A stretch of 64,000 nt of DNA from Algiphilus aromaticivorans DG1253 (GTDB taxonomy: Bacteria > Pseudomonadota > Gammaproteobacteria > Nevskiales > Nevskiaceae), in the NCBI RefSeq assembly GCF_000733765.1, contig NZ_JPOG01000001.1:62001-126000 (forward strand). The letters run 5' to 3'. The notes beneath the pieces are model-generated. The model searched no databases, was not told the origin of the DNA, and saw only the letters and a program-made list of their open reading frames with translations. The position numbers were made by a program, and so were the translations under genes. Positions 44,879 through 57,624 of this stretch are shown here, piece after piece. Within the stretch, counting starts at the first letter, position 1. Every line of letters begins with the position of its first letter.

Positions 44879-46642
44879 ATGGGTTGGGAGGCGTGGTTGG
44901 CCGTTGCGGTCATCCTCGGCGTGCTGTTGCTGCTCGCAACCGAGCGGCTGCGGCCCGAGATCGCGGTGTTGGGGGGCATGGTGGTGTTGCTGGCCTTCGG
45001 CGTGCTCGTGCCGGAGCAAGCGCTCTCAGGCTTCTCCAACGCCGGCATGATCACCGTGGCGGCGATGTACGTCGTCGCCGCCGGCCTGCGCGAGACCGGC
45101 GCCATCGATCTGGCCTCGCGCGGCTGGCTGGGTAACGGCGGTGGCCTGCGCTGGACGCAGCTCAAGATCATGCTGCCCACCGCCGGGTTGTCCGCTTTCA
45201 TCAACAACACCCCGGTGGTGGCCACATTCCTGCCCGTGGTCGCCGGTTGGGCGCGGCGCACGGGGGTATCGCCCTCGCGGCTGATGATGCCGCTGAGCTA
45301 CGCCGCGATCTTCGGCGGCATGTGCACGCTGGTGGGCACCAGCACAAACCTCGTGGTCAACGGCAAGTGGGTTGCCGAGGGCGGGCGCGGCCTGGGCTTC
45401 TTCGAGCTGGGGATGGTGGGCGTGCCCTGCGCGCTGGCCGGCATGCTCTATCTGCTGACCATCGGGCGCCGCCTATTGCCGGATCGCGAGGCTGCCGGCA
45501 GCCCTTTCGAGAATCCGCGTGAATACACCGTGGAAATGGACGTGCTCGCCGACGGACCGCTGGTAGGCAAGACCATCGGCGAAGCCGGGCTGCGCCACCT
45601 GGGCAAGGTCTTTCTTGTGGAGATCGTGCGCGATGGCGGTGTCGTGCCAGCGGTGAACACCGAGGAGCGGCTGCAGGCCGAGGACCGCCTCGTCTTCGCC
45701 GGTGATATCACTTCGGTGTTGGATCTGCAGCGCATCAAGGGCCTGCAGCCCGTGCGTGAGGCTGATGCCGCAATCGCCCAGCAGTACCCGGAGCGCAAGC
45801 TGGTGGAGGTCGTGCTGTCGGCGCGCTGCCCCTTGATCGGGCAGACGCTGCGCGACTCGCGCTTCCACACCTACTACGGCGCCTCCGTGGTCGCCATGGC
45901 GCGGGACGGCAAGCGTCTGCGTGGCGGGTTGGGCGAGGTGCGCTTGCGGCCGGCGGACACGCTGTTGCTGGAGGCGCGCCCGGTCTGGGTGCAGCGCCAT
46001 CGCTATTCGCCGGACTTCCTCCTCATCAGCCAGCACGGCGAGGATCCGCCGCGCTACGAGCGCGCCTGGGCAGCCTGGCTGGTGCTGGCGGGCATCGTCG
46101 GTACGGTGGTGGCTGGCGTCTTCGACATGCTTACCGCCGCGCTGATTGGCGCCGGCGCGATGGTGGCCAGCGGCTGCGTGGGCGTGGCAGGTGCGCGCAA
46201 GAGCGTGGACATGCAGGTGCTGCTGGTCATCGCCGGCGCTTTTGCACTCGGCGAGGCGCTGCAGGTGACGGGCGCCTCGGCGGTGATCGCCTCCAGCGCA
46301 TTGGCCATGGCGGGGGACCGGCCGTGGCTGCTGTTGGCACTGACCTACGCCGTGACCTCGATCATGACCGAGATGATCACCAACAACGCGGCGGCTCTGC
46401 TGATGTTTCCCATCGCCGTGGCGGCGGCTTCGGGCATGGGGCTGGCCCACGAGCCTTTCGTGGTGACCGTCATGATTGCCGCCTCGGCCGCTTTCTCGAC
46501 GCCGCTCGGCTATCAGACCAACCTGATGGTGGCCGGCCCGGGCAACTACCGATTCCTCGATTTCACGCGCGTTGGCCTACCGCTGAACGTGCTCACAGGT
46601 GTCGTCGCCGTGACGCTGATTCCGCGTATCTGGCCGTTCTGA
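44879..46642 (+). CDS. SLC13-type permease with two TrkA-C (RCK_C) domains
   Basis: This 587-residue membrane transporter resembles the CitMHS/ArsB/DASS superfamily: two membrane halves with FINNTPVVATFLPVV and the mirrored MITNNAAALLMFP, plus GTSTNLVVNG and GYQTNLMVAGPGNY. Between them (about residues 205-370) are two cytoplasmic TrkA-C domains (VEMDVLADGPLVGKTIGEAG; VEVVLSARCPLIGQTLRDSR). It is probably sodium-coupled anion transport. The substrate cannot be inferred. Confidence 0.9.
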   Translation: MGWEAWLAVAVILGVLLLLATERLRPEIAVLGGMVVLLAFGVLVPEQALSGFSNAGMITVAAMYVVAAGLRETGAIDLASRGWLGNGGGLRWTQLKIMLPTAGLSAFINNTPVVATFLPVVAGWARRTGVSPSRLMMPLSYAAIFGGMCTLVGTSTNLVVNGKWVAEGGRGLGFFELGMVGVPCALAGMLYLLTIGRRLLPDREAAGSPFENPREYTVEMDVLADGPLVGKTIGEAGLRHLGKVFLVEIVRDGGVVPAVNTEERLQAEDRLVFAGDITSVLDLQRIKGLQPVREADAAIAQQYPERKLVEVVLSARCPLIGQTLRDSRFHTYYGASVVAMARDGKRLRGGLGEVRLRPADTLLLEARPVWVQRHRYSPDFLLISQHGEDPPRYERAWAAWLVLAGIVGTVVAGVFDMLTAALIGAGAMVASGCVGVAGARKSVDMQVLLVIAGAFALGEALQVTGASAVIASSALAMAGDRPWLLLALTYAVTSIMTEMITNNAAALLMFPIAVAAASGMGLAHEPFVVTVMIAASAAFSTPLGYQTNLMVAGPGNYRFLDFTRVGLPLNVLTGVVAVTLIPRIWPF

Positions 46643-46651
46643 CAGAGGCAT

Positions 46652-46758
46652 AACCGCGGATTACGCAGATTTCGGGGTGTGCTTTCTGGCGTACGCAGAC
46701 GAAGTCAGCGCACGCCAGAAGCGGGAAGAATCTGCGTCAATCTGTGAAACCTGTGGTT
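46652..46758. repeat. Nested imperfect palindrome between convergent genes
   Basis: Outer arms are AACCGCGGATTACGCAGATT (46652-46671) and its relaxed complement ending CTGTGGTT (46729-46758). Inner arms are CTTTCTGGCGTACGCAGAC (46682-46700) and GTCAGCGCACGCCAGAAGC (46704-46722). It lies between the convergent permease and mnmG genes and may act as a bidirectional terminator or an extragenic repeat. The outer arm resembles widely scattered bacterial intergenic repeats. Confidence 0.6.
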
Positions 46759-46771
46759 CTCTTCCCCGCCC

Positions 46772-48652
<1,881 letters not shown>

Positions 48653-48859
48653 GTTCGCTTCCGCTCGAATCTCCGTGGGCGTGCCCGTCGCCCATCACGG
48701 TGGCGTCGCCGCTATGCATGGCTCGCCGAGCTGCCATGGCGCCCGCCGCGGCGCAGCGGCGCCCGCGGCCATGACGCCTGCCCAGCCGCCGCACTCGGGT
48801 CAGCCATTGGGGCCTGTGGCGGATCCGCGTCATGTCGGGCGATTCCTGCTGCCCGGGGT

Positions 48860-49174
48860 TCAGAAGGGGATCTTGCCGGCGAGCGTTTCCCACCACATGC
48901 GCCAGTCGCCCTTGTAGGATTGCCAGGGATACTTGAAGGTGGCGGGCTTGTTCTGTTCGAAGAAGAAATGGCCCACCCAGGCAAAGGCGTAGCCGACCAC
49001 CAGCGCTGCCGGAATCAGCCAGAGCTGGAAGGTGACGATGCCAACAACGAAGAGCAGCAGTCCCAGGCTCGTCCCCACGAAGTGCAGTCGCCGGTTGGTC
49101 CGGTTGCTGTGCTCCTCAAGGTAATAGGCGTAGAACTCGTCGAAATCGCGAAAGGATGCCGTGTTGTCGCTCAT
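48860..49174 (-). CDS. DUF962 / Mpo1-like membrane protein
   Basis: This 104-residue protein shows the DUF962 start FDEFYAYYLEEHSNRTNRRL with HFVGTSLGL, two or three membrane helices (LLLFVVGIVTFQLWLIPAAL, VVGYAFAWVGHFFFEQNKPA) and the ending KYPWQSYKGDWRMWWE. The conserved His residues match the Fe(II)-dependent 2-hydroxy fatty acid dioxygenase Mpo1 of yeast. Activity of the bacterial form is inferred only from family. Confidence 0.85.
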   Translation of the reverse strand: MSDNTASFRDFDEFYAYYLEEHSNRTNRRLHFVGTSLGLLLFVVGIVTFQLWLIPAALVVGYAFAWVGHFFFEQNKPATFKYPWQSYKGDWRMWWETLAGKIPF

Positions 49175-49212
49175 TGAAACCGCTCCGACGGCCGCAGGGC
49201 CGCGTTTGATGC

Positions 49213-49644
49213 ATGTCGCATTCTAGGCCAGAGCCGGAGGCGGCCCCAAATCTGCTGCGCGTCGGTTGGCGCGAGTGGGTGACGTTGCCCGATCTGCTGC
49301 GCAAGCCGGTGCGCGCGAAGATGGATACGGGGGCGCGCAGCTCGGCGCTGGCAGCCACACACATCCGCCTGCGCAACGATGAGGTGCGCTTTCGTGCGGT
49401 GGGTGCGACCCAGGAGCATCGGGTGCCGCTGCTCGACGAGCGCTGGATCACGGACGCCGGCGGTCACCGTGAGCTGCGCCCGATCATTCTGACGACGCTG
49501 CAGCTCGGCGACTATTGCACCGAGATCCAGATCAGCCTCACCGCGCGTCGCGGTTTACGCTATCGCATGCTCGTCGGGCGCGCGGCCCTGGCCGGGCACT
49601 GTCTCGTCGACCCCCAATCCAGTTATCTGCTCAAGCGCCCATGA
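49213..49644 (+). CDS. RimK-associated ATP-dependent zinc protease (RimB-like)
   Basis: This 143-residue retropepsin-like protein has the DTGARSSAL signature ([20 protein letters not shown]), followed by REWVTLPDL-type and [20 protein letters not shown] motifs. Members of this PF05618 family sit beside rimK and may process or regulate the polyglutamate added to ribosomal protein S6. The stop overlaps the rimK ATG (ATGA). Confidence 0.88.
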   Translation: MSHSRPEPEAAPNLLRVGWREWVTLPDLLRKPVRAKMDTGARSSALAATHIRLRNDEVRFRAVGATQEHRVPLLDERWITDAGGHRELRPIILTTLQLGDYCTEIQISLTARRGLRYRMLVGRAALAGHCLVDPQSSYLLKRP

Positions 49645-50546
49645 AAATCGGCATTCTCTCCCGCAACCGTCGCCTCTATTCGACCAGCCGCCTCGTCGAG
49701 GCCGCCGAAGCGCGTGGTCATCAGGTCGAGGTCATCGACGCGTTGCGCTGCTACATGAACATCGTTCCGCACAAGCCGGAGATCCACTACAAGGGCAAGC
49801 GCCTGGAGGGCTTCGAGGCGATCATCCCGCGCATCGGTTCCTCCATTACCTTCTACGGCACGGCTGTGGTGCGCCAGTTCGAGATGATGGGGGTCTACTG
49901 CCAGAACGAGTCGGTGGCCATTTCGCGGTCGCGCGACAAGCTGCGCAGCCTGCAGTTGCTGGCGCGCAAGGGCATCGGCCTGCCCATCACCGGCTTCGCG
50001 CACTCGCCGGACGACACTCAGGACCTGATGAATCTGGTCGGCGGCGCGCCCATGGTCATCAAGCTGATCGAGGGCACCCAGGGCAAGGGCGTGGTGCTGG
50101 CCGAGACCAAGCAGGCGGCGGAGAGTGTCATCGACGCCTTCCGCGGGCTGGACGCGCACTTCCTGACGCAGGAATACATCGCCGAGGCCAAGGGCGCGGA
50201 TATCCGCTGCTTCGTGATCGGCGGCAAGGTGGTGGCCACCATGCAGCGCCAGGCCAAGGAGGGCGAATTCCGTTCGAATATCCACCGCGGCGGTCAGGCG
50301 CGCTCGGTGCGCATCACGCCCGAGGAGCGCTCGACGGCCGTGCGCGCGGCGGCTTCGATGGGACTGAATGTGTGCGGTGTTGACCTCATCCGTTCCAATC
50401 ACGGGCCGGTGGTGCTGGAAGTGAACTCTTCACCGGGGCTGGAAGGCATCGAGCGCACGACCGGTCGCGATATCGCCGGCCAGGTCATCGGGCACCTGGA
50501 GACGCACGCGCGTCCCGGCCGCACCCGCACGCGCGGTCGCGGCTGA
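49641..50546 (+). CDS. rimK: Ribosomal protein S6--L-glutamate ligase RimK
   Basis: This 301-residue ATP-grasp ligase adds glutamate residues to the C-terminus of ribosomal protein S6. The N-terminal [23 protein letters not shown]-grasp lid [40 protein letters not shown] and the metal site [15 protein letters not shown] are all present. It is translationally coupled to the zinc protease and followed 11 bp later by the aspartoacylase-like gene. Confidence 0.95.
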   Translation: MKIGILSRNRRLYSTSRLVEAAEARGHQVEVIDALRCYMNIVPHKPEIHYKGKRLEGFEAIIPRIGSSITFYGTAVVRQFEMMGVYCQNESVAISRSRDKLRSLQLLARKGIGLPITGFAHSPDDTQDLMNLVGGAPMVIKLIEGTQGKGVVLAETKQAAESVIDAFRGLDAHFLTQEYIAEAKGADIRCFVIGGKVVATMQRQAKEGEFRSNIHRGGQARSVRITPEERSTAVRAAASMGLNVCGVDLIRSNHGPVVLEVNSSPGLEGIERTTGRDIAGQVIGHLETHARPGRTRTRGRG

Positions 50547-50557
50547 GACAGACGACG

Positions 50558-51604
50558 GTGGCTGGCAAGCGCGCCGACGACTTCCTGATCGAGGACCAGC
50601 GCGTTCCGGCGGGAACCCGTCGGCAGGTGGCGCTGCAACTCGGCACCCTCTACACCAGCGCGCCGGTCACGCTGCCGGTGCACGTCGTGCACGGGCGCCG
50701 TCCGGGGCCGGTGCTCTTCGTTTCGGCCGCGCTGCACGGCGACGAGATCAATGGCATCGAAATCATCCGCCGCGTGCTGGAGCTGCCGGCGCTGAAGCAG
50801 ATGGCCGGTACGCTGCTGGCGGTGCCGGTGGTCAACGTGCTCGGTTTCCTGCAGCGCACGCGCTATCTGCCGGACCGGCGCGACCTCAACCGCAGCTTCC
50901 CGGGTTCGGCCTCCGGCTCGCTGGCCGCGCGCATGGCGAACCGCTTCATCACCGAGGTCGTCGACCGCGCCGATGCCGGCATCGATCTGCATACCGGCGC
51001 GCTGCAGCGCCCGAACCTGCCGCAGATCCGCGCCGATCTATCCAACGAGCGCACCGCGACCCTGGCCAAGGCCTTCGGTGCGCCGCTGCTGCTGGATTCG
51101 GCACCGGCGGCGGGCACGCTGCGCGAGTACACCACCGCCCAGCACAAGCCGGTGTTGCTCTACGAGGCCGGCGAGGCGCTGCGCTTCGACGAGGTGGCCA
51201 TCCGCCTCGGCGTGCGCGGCGTCATGAACGTGCTGCGCGAGATGCGCATGCTGCGCGCGCACGCCCGGCGGGCTTTGCCCGTGCAGCCCGTGGTGGCGCA
51301 CAGCAGCAGCTGGGTGCGCGCGCCGGTATCGGGGGTGCTGCGCGCGCAGACCGATCTGGGCCGGGCCGTGGCCGAGGGCGAGCGCATCGGCTGGATCGGC
51401 GACCCGGTCGGTGGCGTCGATACGCCTGTGCTGGCGCACTCGGACGGCATCGTCATCGGTCGCGTCAGTCTGCCGCTCTGCTACGAGGGGGACGCGCTCT
51501 TCCACATTGCACGGCTGGAGTACCCCAAGGCAGCCGAATCGGCGGTGACGCTGGCACGCCGGCTGGCCGCTGCCATGCCGGGCGCTCGGGCGCGTTTCGA
51601 CTGA
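50558..51604 (+). CDS. Succinylglutamate desuccinylase/aspartoacylase family protein
   Basis: This 348-residue zinc carboxypeptidase-like enzyme has LFVSAALHGDEINGIEIIRR (His and Glu zinc ligands), RRDLNRSFPGS, AGIDLHTGALQRPNLPQIR (third ligand) and YEAGEALRFDE. A C-terminal beta-rich domain (VRAPVSGVLRAQTDLGRAVA) is as in AstE-like family members that neighbour rimK. It probably removes an acyl or glutamyl group. GTG start at 50558. Confidence 0.88.
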   Translation: MAGKRADDFLIEDQRVPAGTRRQVALQLGTLYTSAPVTLPVHVVHGRRPGPVLFVSAALHGDEINGIEIIRRVLELPALKQMAGTLLAVPVVNVLGFLQRTRYLPDRRDLNRSFPGSASGSLAARMANRFITEVVDRADAGIDLHTGALQRPNLPQIRADLSNERTATLAKAFGAPLLLDSAPAAGTLREYTTAQHKPVLLYEAGEALRFDEVAIRLGVRGVMNVLREMRMLRAHARRALPVQPVVAHSSSWVRAPVSGVLRAQTDLGRAVAEGERIGWIGDPVGGVDTPVLAHSDGIVIGRVSLPLCYEGDALFHIARLEYPKAAESAVTLARRLAAAMPGARARFD

Positions 51605-51706
51605 TCCGGCTGATCACGCTCGCGACGCGCTGGAAGCCGAAGGCGCGCAACCGTTAAACTACTGCGGTTTCGCTAACCCGAATTGAGCAGGCGGGGAACC
51701 CCCAGC

Positions 51707-53065
51707 GTGGAAAAGCATCGCGTCAAACTGAAGAAGGGTCTGGACTTGCAGCTGGCCGGCAAGCCCGAGCAGCGCATCGACAAGGCGCCGCGGGTGTCGT
51801 CGGTGGCCGTGATCGGGCCCGATTACGTCGGTCTGAAGCCGAGCATGTCGGTCGAGGAGGGCGATCGGGTCAAGCTCGGCCAGCCACTCTTCGAGGACAA
51901 GAAGAATCCCGGCGTGGTCGTCACGGCCCCGGCCAGCGGCACGGTGCGCGCGGTCAATCGCGGCGCCCGGCGCGTGCTGCAGTCGGTGGTCATCGATATC
52001 GATGGCGACGACGCCGTTACCTTCGACGCCATCGATGCGGGGCGTCTGGACAGCGCCGACCCGCAGGCGCTGCGCGACACGTTGGTGGCTTCCGGCCAGT
52101 GGACGGCGCTGCGCACGCGACCCTTCGGCAAGATCCCGGCCGTCGACGCCGAGGCCTCTGCGATTTTCGTCAACGCCATCGACACGAATCCGCTGTCGGC
52201 GGATCCGCAGGTGGTCATCGGCGACCAGCCGGAGCTGTTCAAGGCCGGCCTGAAGGCGCTGCTGCGCCTGACCGAGGGGCCGGTCTACGTCTGCGTAGCG
52301 CCCGGCGCCGATATCCCGGTGCCGGAATCGGATCGCATCCGCGTGGCGGAGTTCGCCGGCCCGCATCCGGCAGGCCTGCCCAGCACGCACATGCACTTCC
52401 TGCACCCGGTGACCGTCGAGAAGCCGAACTGGCATATCGGTCCGCAGGACGTGATCGCCGTTGGCGCGCTGCTCACGACGGGCCGCATCCGCACCGAGCG
52501 CGTCGTGGCGCTGGGCGGTTCGGTGGTGTCGAAGCCGCGCCTGCTGCGCACGCGCCTGGGTGCGTCCATCGATGACCTCATGCGCGGCGAGTTGCGCGAT
52601 ATGGATGCGCGCGCCATCTCGGGCTCGGTCTGGAACGGCCGGCGCGCGGCCGGTTGGGCAGCCTTTCTCGGTCGCTACAATACGCAGGTGAGCGTGTTGC
52701 CGGAAGGGCACCAGCGCCGGCTCTTCGGCTGGCTGAACCCCTTCGGCGAGCGCTATTCGGTGACGCGCGCCTATGTCTCGGCGATCACCGCGCGCAATCG
52801 CGATTTCGACCTGAATACCTCCACCAACGGCTCGCCGCGCGCCATGGTGCCCATCGGCAACTACGAAAAGGTTATGCCGCTGGACATCGTGGCAACGCCG
52901 CTGTTGCGCTCACTGATCGTGCGGGACACTGATACGGCCCAGGGCCTCGGTGCCCTGGAACTGATCGAGGAGGACGTCTCGCTGATGTCCTTCGTCTGCG
53001 TCGGCAAGTACGACTTCGGCCCGCATCTGCGCGCCAGTCTCGACCTCATCGAAAGGGACGGCTAG
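51707..53065 (+). CDS. nqrA: Na+-translocating NADH:quinone reductase subunit A
   Basis: This 452-residue peripheral subunit of the sodium pump has [79 protein letters not shown] and the C-terminal [20 protein letters not shown]. The GTG at 51707 fits the family start better than the TTG at 51683. It opens the nqrABCDEF-nqrM operon; gaps to the next genes are only a few bases. Confidence 0.95.
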   Translation: MEKHRVKLKKGLDLQLAGKPEQRIDKAPRVSSVAVIGPDYVGLKPSMSVEEGDRVKLGQPLFEDKKNPGVVVTAPASGTVRAVNRGARRVLQSVVIDIDGDDAVTFDAIDAGRLDSADPQALRDTLVASGQWTALRTRPFGKIPAVDAEASAIFVNAIDTNPLSADPQVVIGDQPELFKAGLKALLRLTEGPVYVCVAPGADIPVPESDRIRVAEFAGPHPAGLPSTHMHFLHPVTVEKPNWHIGPQDVIAVGALLTTGRIRTERVVALGGSVVSKPRLLRTRLGASIDDLMRGELRDMDARAISGSVWNGRRAAGWAAFLGRYNTQVSVLPEGHQRRLFGWLNPFGERYSVTRAYVSAITARNRDFDLNTSTNGSPRAMVPIGNYEKVMPLDIVATPLLRSLIVRDTDTAQGLGALELIEEDVSLMSFVCVGKYDFGPHLRASLDLIERDG

Positions 53066-53069
53066 GACC

Positions 53070-54284
53070 ATGGCACAGAAGGGACTCCGCGGCTTTCTGG
53101 ATCGCATGCACCCGCTTTTCGCCAAGGGCGGAAAGTTCGAGAAGTATTACGCCCTCTACGAGATGGTGGATACCTTCTTCTATTCGCCCGGGGATGTGAC
53201 CCGCGGCGCGCCGCACGTGCGCGACGGCATCGACCTCAAGCGCACGATGATCTACGTGTGGCTGGCGACCTTCCCGGTCATTCTCATGGGCTCGTGGAAT
53301 GTCGGCTTCCAGGCCAATCAGGCGCTGGCGGCGATGGGCGTCGATCAGGTCGACAGCTGGCGTCACCTCTTCATCGCGCCCTTCGGCTACGACGCTTCGA
53401 GCCACCTGGCCAATGTCATCCACGGCCTGACGTATTGGTTACCGATCTACATGGTGACCTTCATCGTCGGCGGCATGTGGGAGGTGATTTTCGCCGGGGT
53501 GCGCAATCACGAGGTCAACGAGGGCTTCTTCGTTACCTCGATCCTGTTCTCGCTGATCCTGGCGCCGACCACGCCGCTCTGGCAGGTGGCATTGGGTATC
53601 AGCTTCGGCGTCGTTATTGGCAAGGAAATCTTCGGCGGCACCGGCAAGAACTTCCTGAATCCGGCGCTGGTTGGCCGTGCCTTTCTCTATTTCGCCTATC
53701 CGGCGCAGCAGTCCGGTGACGCGGTATGGGTGGCTGCGGACGGCTATACCCAGGCCACTGCGCTGTCCATGGCTTCAGAGAACGGCGTCGCTGGCATCAC
53801 CGATGGCGGCATCAGCTGGATGCAGACCTTCGTCGGCAGCATTCCGGGCTCGGTGGGTGAGGTTTCCACCATCGCCATCCTTATCGGCGGTGCCTTCCTG
53901 GTGTACACGGGAATCGCCAACTACCGGATCATCTTCGGCATGTTCGCTGGCATGATCGCTACGACGTTGCTCTTCAATGTGATCGGTGGCGGTGCCTATA
54001 TGGAGGTGCCCTGGTACTGGCACTTCACGATGGGCGGCTTCGCCTTCGGCGCGGTCTTCATGGCGACCGACCCGGTATCCTCGTCCCATACCAATGTAGG
54101 TCGCTGGATCTTCGGCGCGCTCTGCGGCTTCATGACCGTGCTGATCCGAGTGGTCAACCCGGCCTTCCCCGAAGGTGTGATGCTGGCCATCCTCTTCGGC
54201 AATATCTTTGCCCCGCTCATCGATCACTTCGTCATCAAGGCGAACATGAAGCGGCGTGAACGGCGCACCCTGGCGGCTGCCTGA
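53070..54284 (+). CDS. nqrB: Na+-translocating NADH:quinone reductase subunit B
   Basis: This 404-residue membrane subunit carries a covalent FMN (attachment region [11 protein letters not shown]) and riboflavin. Other motifs are [60 protein letters not shown], and [20 protein letters not shown]. It conducts sodium together with NqrD and NqrE. Confidence 0.96.
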   Translation: MAQKGLRGFLDRMHPLFAKGGKFEKYYALYEMVDTFFYSPGDVTRGAPHVRDGIDLKRTMIYVWLATFPVILMGSWNVGFQANQALAAMGVDQVDSWRHLFIAPFGYDASSHLANVIHGLTYWLPIYMVTFIVGGMWEVIFAGVRNHEVNEGFFVTSILFSLILAPTTPLWQVALGISFGVVIGKEIFGGTGKNFLNPALVGRAFLYFAYPAQQSGDAVWVAADGYTQATALSMASENGVAGITDGGISWMQTFVGSIPGSVGEVSTIAILIGGAFLVYTGIANYRIIFGMFAGMIATTLLFNVIGGGAYMEVPWYWHFTMGGFAFGAVFMATDPVSSSHTNVGRWIFGALCGFMTVLIRVVNPAFPEGVMLAILFGNIFAPLIDHFVIKANMKRRERRTLAAA

Positions 54285-54287
54285 ACG

Positions 54288-55061
54288 ATGGCTATGAATA
54301 AGGATTCCACGAGCTACATCTTCATTATGGCCATCGTGCTGTGCATGACCTGCGCGATCGTCGTTGCAGGGGCAGCGGTGTCGCTGCGCCCGGCACAGGA
54401 AAAGAACCGGCTGCTCGATCAGCGCGCGAATGTGTTGCAGGTGGTCGATCTCTACGAACGGGGCATGGACGTTAATGCGGTCTTCGAGGAGCGCATTGAG
54501 ACGCTAGTGATCGATCTGCAGACCGGTGAGGAAGTCGGTGGCGTCGATCCGGCGAAGTACGACATGTTTGCTGCCGCCAAGGAGTCCGGCTCGAATGTCG
54601 CGCTATCCGGCGCCGAGGACATCGCAGGCATCGGCGCAATCCCGAAGAAGGCCATCGTCTATGTCGTGCGCGACGAGAACGGTGATGTGCGCAACTACGT
54701 CTTCCCGGCGAACGGCTACGGGCTGTGGTCCACCATGTACGCCTACGTGGCGCTGGAGCCCGATGCCAACACCATCGCCGGCGTCACCTTCTACGACCAC
54801 GGCGAGACGCCGGGGCTCGGCGGCGAGGTGGACAACGCCAAGTGGCGCGAACAATGGGAAGGCAAGAAGGTCTATGACGACGGCGAGCCGGCATTCCGTC
54901 TCGTCAAGGGCGGAATCGACCCGCAGCGTCCGGGCTCGGAGCACAAGGTGGATGCGCTATCGGGCGCTACGTTGACCTCCAATGGGGTCAGCAACCTCAT
55001 GCGCTTCTGGTTCTCCGAGCGCGGCTACAAACCCTTCATCGAGCGCGAAGCGCGGAGCTGA
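54288..55061 (+). CDS. nqrC: Na+-translocating NADH:quinone reductase subunit C
   Basis: This 257-residue periplasm-facing subunit has one N-terminal membrane helix (YIFIMAIVLCMTCAIVVAGA) and the FMN-attachment motif DALSGATLTSNGVSN (covalent FMN on the SGAT threonine). GYGLWSTMYAYVALEP and DHGETPGLGGEVDN are conserved. ApbE must attach the FMN, but no apbE gene is found in this operon. Confidence 0.95.
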   Translation: MAMNKDSTSYIFIMAIVLCMTCAIVVAGAAVSLRPAQEKNRLLDQRANVLQVVDLYERGMDVNAVFEERIETLVIDLQTGEEVGGVDPAKYDMFAAAKESGSNVALSGAEDIAGIGAIPKKAIVYVVRDENGDVRNYVFPANGYGLWSTMYAYVALEPDANTIAGVTFYDHGETPGLGGEVDNAKWREQWEGKKVYDDGEPAFRLVKGGIDPQRPGSEHKVDALSGATLTSNGVSNLMRFWFSERGYKPFIEREARS

Positions 55062-55064
55062 TTC

Positions 55065-55727
55065 ATGGCAGGGAATCTCAAGGAACTGGTCAAGGAACCG
55101 GTCTTCGACAACAACCCGATCATCCTGCAGGTGCTGGGCATCTGCTCGGCACTGGCGGTGACCTCGAAGCTGGAGACCTCGTTGACGATGGCGGCTGCCT
55201 TCACGGCCGTCTGCTGCCTGTCGAGCTTCTTCATCAGCTTCGTCCGCAACATCACACCGAACAACATCCGCATCATCGTGCAGATGACCATCATTTCCTC
55301 GCTGGTGGTCGTCGCCGACCAGGTGCTCAAGGCCTATCTCTACGACATCGCACGACAGTTGTCGGTCTTCGTCGGCCTGATCATCACGAACTGCATCATC
55401 CTCGGCCGTGCCGAGGGTTTCGCGATGAAGAACCCGCCGATTCCCAGCTTCCTCGACGCGTTGGGCAACTCGCTCGGCTACAGCTTCATCCTGGTGGCGG
55501 TTGGCGTCGTTCGCGAGCTCTTCGGCTCGGGCTCTCTGATGGGCGTGCAGATCTTCACGCTGGCCAGTGAAGGGGGCTGGTATGTCAGCAATGGCCTGCT
55601 GCTTCTGCCGCCCTCGGCCTTCTTCCTGATCGGTTTCCTGATCTGGGGTGTACGCACCTGGAAGCCCGAGCAGGTCGAGAAGCCGGATTACCAGATCCAT
55701 CAGGTGCACCGCACCGAAGTGCTTTAG
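55065..55727 (+). CDS. nqrD: Na+-translocating NADH:quinone reductase subunit D
   Basis: This 220-residue membrane subunit has six helices: [20 protein letters not shown] with [46 protein letters not shown] and [20 protein letters not shown]. With NqrE it forms the intramembrane iron site of the pump. Starts 3 bp after nqrC. Confidence 0.95.
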   Translation: MAGNLKELVKEPVFDNNPIILQVLGICSALAVTSKLETSLTMAAAFTAVCCLSSFFISFVRNITPNNIRIIVQMTIISSLVVVADQVLKAYLYDIARQLSVFVGLIITNCIILGRAEGFAMKNPPIPSFLDALGNSLGYSFILVAVGVVRELFGSGSLMGVQIFTLASEGGWYVSNGLLLLPPSAFFLIGFLIWGVRTWKPEQVEKPDYQIHQVHRTEVL

Positions 55728-55739
55728 GGCCCGCTCGCT

Positions 55740-56345
55740 ATGGAACTCGTCAATCTCGCCATTCGCTCGATCTTCGTCGAGAATCTCGCCCTTGCCTTCT
55801 TCCTGGGCATGTGCACCTTCCTCGCCATCTCGAAGAAGATCGAGACGGCGCTGGGCCTCGGCATCGCGGTGATCGCCGTGCAGGCCATCACCGTGCCGGC
55901 GAACAACCTCGTCTATCAGTACCTGCTCAAGGACGGCGCTTTGGCCTGGGCCGGCCTGCCGGAAGTCGATCTGTCATTCCTCGGGCTGATCTCCTACATC
56001 GGGATCATCGCCGCGATGGTGCAGCTGCTCGAGATGTTCCTCGACAAGTATGTGCCTGCCCTCTACAACGCCCTCGGCGTCTTCCTGCCATTGATTACAG
56101 TGAATTGCGCGATCCTTGGCGGCACGCTGTTCATGGTGGAGCGGGACTACAACCTCGCCGAAGCGACGGTCTACGGAGCCGCGTCGGGTGCCGGCTGGGC
56201 ACTCGCTATCGTCGCGCTCGCCGGCGTGCGCGAGAAGCTGAAGTATTCGGATGTCCCCGATGGCCTGCAGGGCCTGGGCATCACATTCATGACGGTAGGC
56301 CTGTTGTCGCTCGGCTTCATGGCCTTCTCCGGCATCCAGATCTAG
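55740..56345 (+). CDS. nqrE: Na+-translocating NADH:quinone reductase subunit E
   Basis: This 201-residue membrane subunit has six helices and inverted topology relative to Nqr[21 protein letters not shown] contains the conserved cysteine, and [20 protein letters not shown] holds the second. Typical length and very conserved sequence. Confidence 0.96.
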   Translation: MELVNLAIRSIFVENLALAFFLGMCTFLAISKKIETALGLGIAVIAVQAITVPANNLVYQYLLKDGALAWAGLPEVDLSFLGLISYIGIIAAMVQLLEMFLDKYVPALYNALGVFLPLITVNCAILGGTLFMVERDYNLAEATVYGAASGAGWALAIVALAGVREKLKYSDVPDGLQGLGITFMTVGLLSLGFMAFSGIQI

Positions 56346-56358
56346 GAGGCATTGCGCC

Positions 56359-57579
56359 ATGTTGGAAGTCGTTCTCGGCGTGGGATTCTTCACCGGTATC
56401 GTGCTGGTGCTGGTGAGCGTGATCCTGCTCGCCCGCTCCAAGCTGGTGCCACAGGGCAACGTCACCATCGATATCAACGGCGAGAAGCAACTGTCGGTGC
56501 CCACCGGCGGCAAGCTGCTCGGCACGCTGGCCGAGAATGGCCTCTTCGTGCCCTCGGCCTGCGGCGGTGGCGGCACCTGCGCGCAGTGCCGCGTCAAGAT
56601 CTTCGAGGGCGGCGGCGCCATCCTTCCCACCGAGGAAGGGCACATCAACAAGCGCGAGGCCCGCGATGGGGATCGTCTCTCCTGTCAGGTGACCGTCAAG
56701 CAGGACATGAAGATTCAGGTGCCGGAAGAAGTCTTCGGCGTCCGCAAGTGGGAGTGCACGGTCAAGTCGAACCACAACGTCGCCACCTTCATCAAGGAGC
56801 TCGTGCTGGAGCTGCCCGAGGGCGAGAACGTCGATTTCCGCGCCGGCGGCTACATCCAGATCGAGGCGCCGCCGCACGAGGTGCATTTCAAGAACTTCGA
56901 GATCGAGGAGCGCTTCCAGCCTGACTGGGACAAGTTCAACGTCTGGCAGCACATTTCCAAGGTCCACGAGCCAGTGATGCGCGCCTATTCGATGGCGAAT
57001 TATCCGGAAGAGCGCGGACTCATCATGCTCAACGTCCGCATCGCGCTGCCGCCGCCGCGCCAGCCCGATTTGCCGCCTGGCGCGATGTCGAGCTATATCT
57101 TCGGCCTGAAGCCGGGCGACAACGTCACCATTTCGGGCCCCTTCGGCGAATTCTTCGCGCGAGAGACGGACAAGGAGATGATCTTCGTCGGTGGTGGCGC
57201 CGGCATGGCGCCCATGCGCAGTCACATCTTCGACCAGCTCCGCCGCATCAAGACCGACCGCAAGATGAGTTTCTGGTACGGCGCGCGCTCGAAGAACGAG
57301 ATGTTCTACGTCGAGGATTTCAACATGCTCGCCGAAGAGAACGACAACTTCGATTGGCATGTCGCGCTCTCGGAGCCGCTGCCCGAGGACAACTGGGACG
57401 GACCCACCGGCTTCATCCATGAGGTGCTCTACGAGAACTACCTCAAGGACCACAAGGCGCCGGAGGACTGCGAGTTCTATCTGTGCGGCCCGCCCATGAT
57501 GAATGCGGCGATGATCAAGATGCTGCTGGATCTCGGTGTCGAGCGCGAGGACATCATGCTCGACGACTTCGGCGGCTGA
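56359..57579 (+). CDS. nqrF: Na+-translocating NADH:quinone reductase subunit F
   Basis: This 406-residue NADH-oxidising subunit has an N-terminal membrane helix and a 2Fe-2S domain with [20 protein letters not shown] and later [10 protein letters not shown] ferredoxin-reductase part follows, with FAD motif [16 protein letters not shown] motif [20 protein letters not shown] and C-terminal [23 protein letters not shown] precedes the ATG. It passes electrons from NADH into the pump. Confidence 0.97.
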   Translation: MLEVVLGVGFFTGIVLVLVSVILLARSKLVPQGNVTIDINGEKQLSVPTGGKLLGTLAENGLFVPSACGGGGTCAQCRVKIFEGGGAILPTEEGHINKREARDGDRLSCQVTVKQDMKIQVPEEVFGVRKWECTVKSNHNVATFIKELVLELPEGENVDFRAGGYIQIEAPPHEVHFKNFEIEERFQPDWDKFNVWQHISKVHEPVMRAYSMANYPEERGLIMLNVRIALPPPRQPDLPPGAMSSYIFGLKPGDNVTISGPFGEFFARETDKEMIFVGGGAGMAPMRSHIFDQLRRIKTDRKMSFWYGARSKNEMFYVEDFNMLAEENDNFDWHVALSEPLPEDNWDGPTGFIHEVLYENYLKDHKAPEDCEFYLCGPPMMNAAMIKMLLDLGVEREDIMLDDFGG

Positions 57580-57624
57580 GAACCTCTCGGCCGTGGCGCT
57601 GTCTTTAAGGGCAGGAGCACAATC

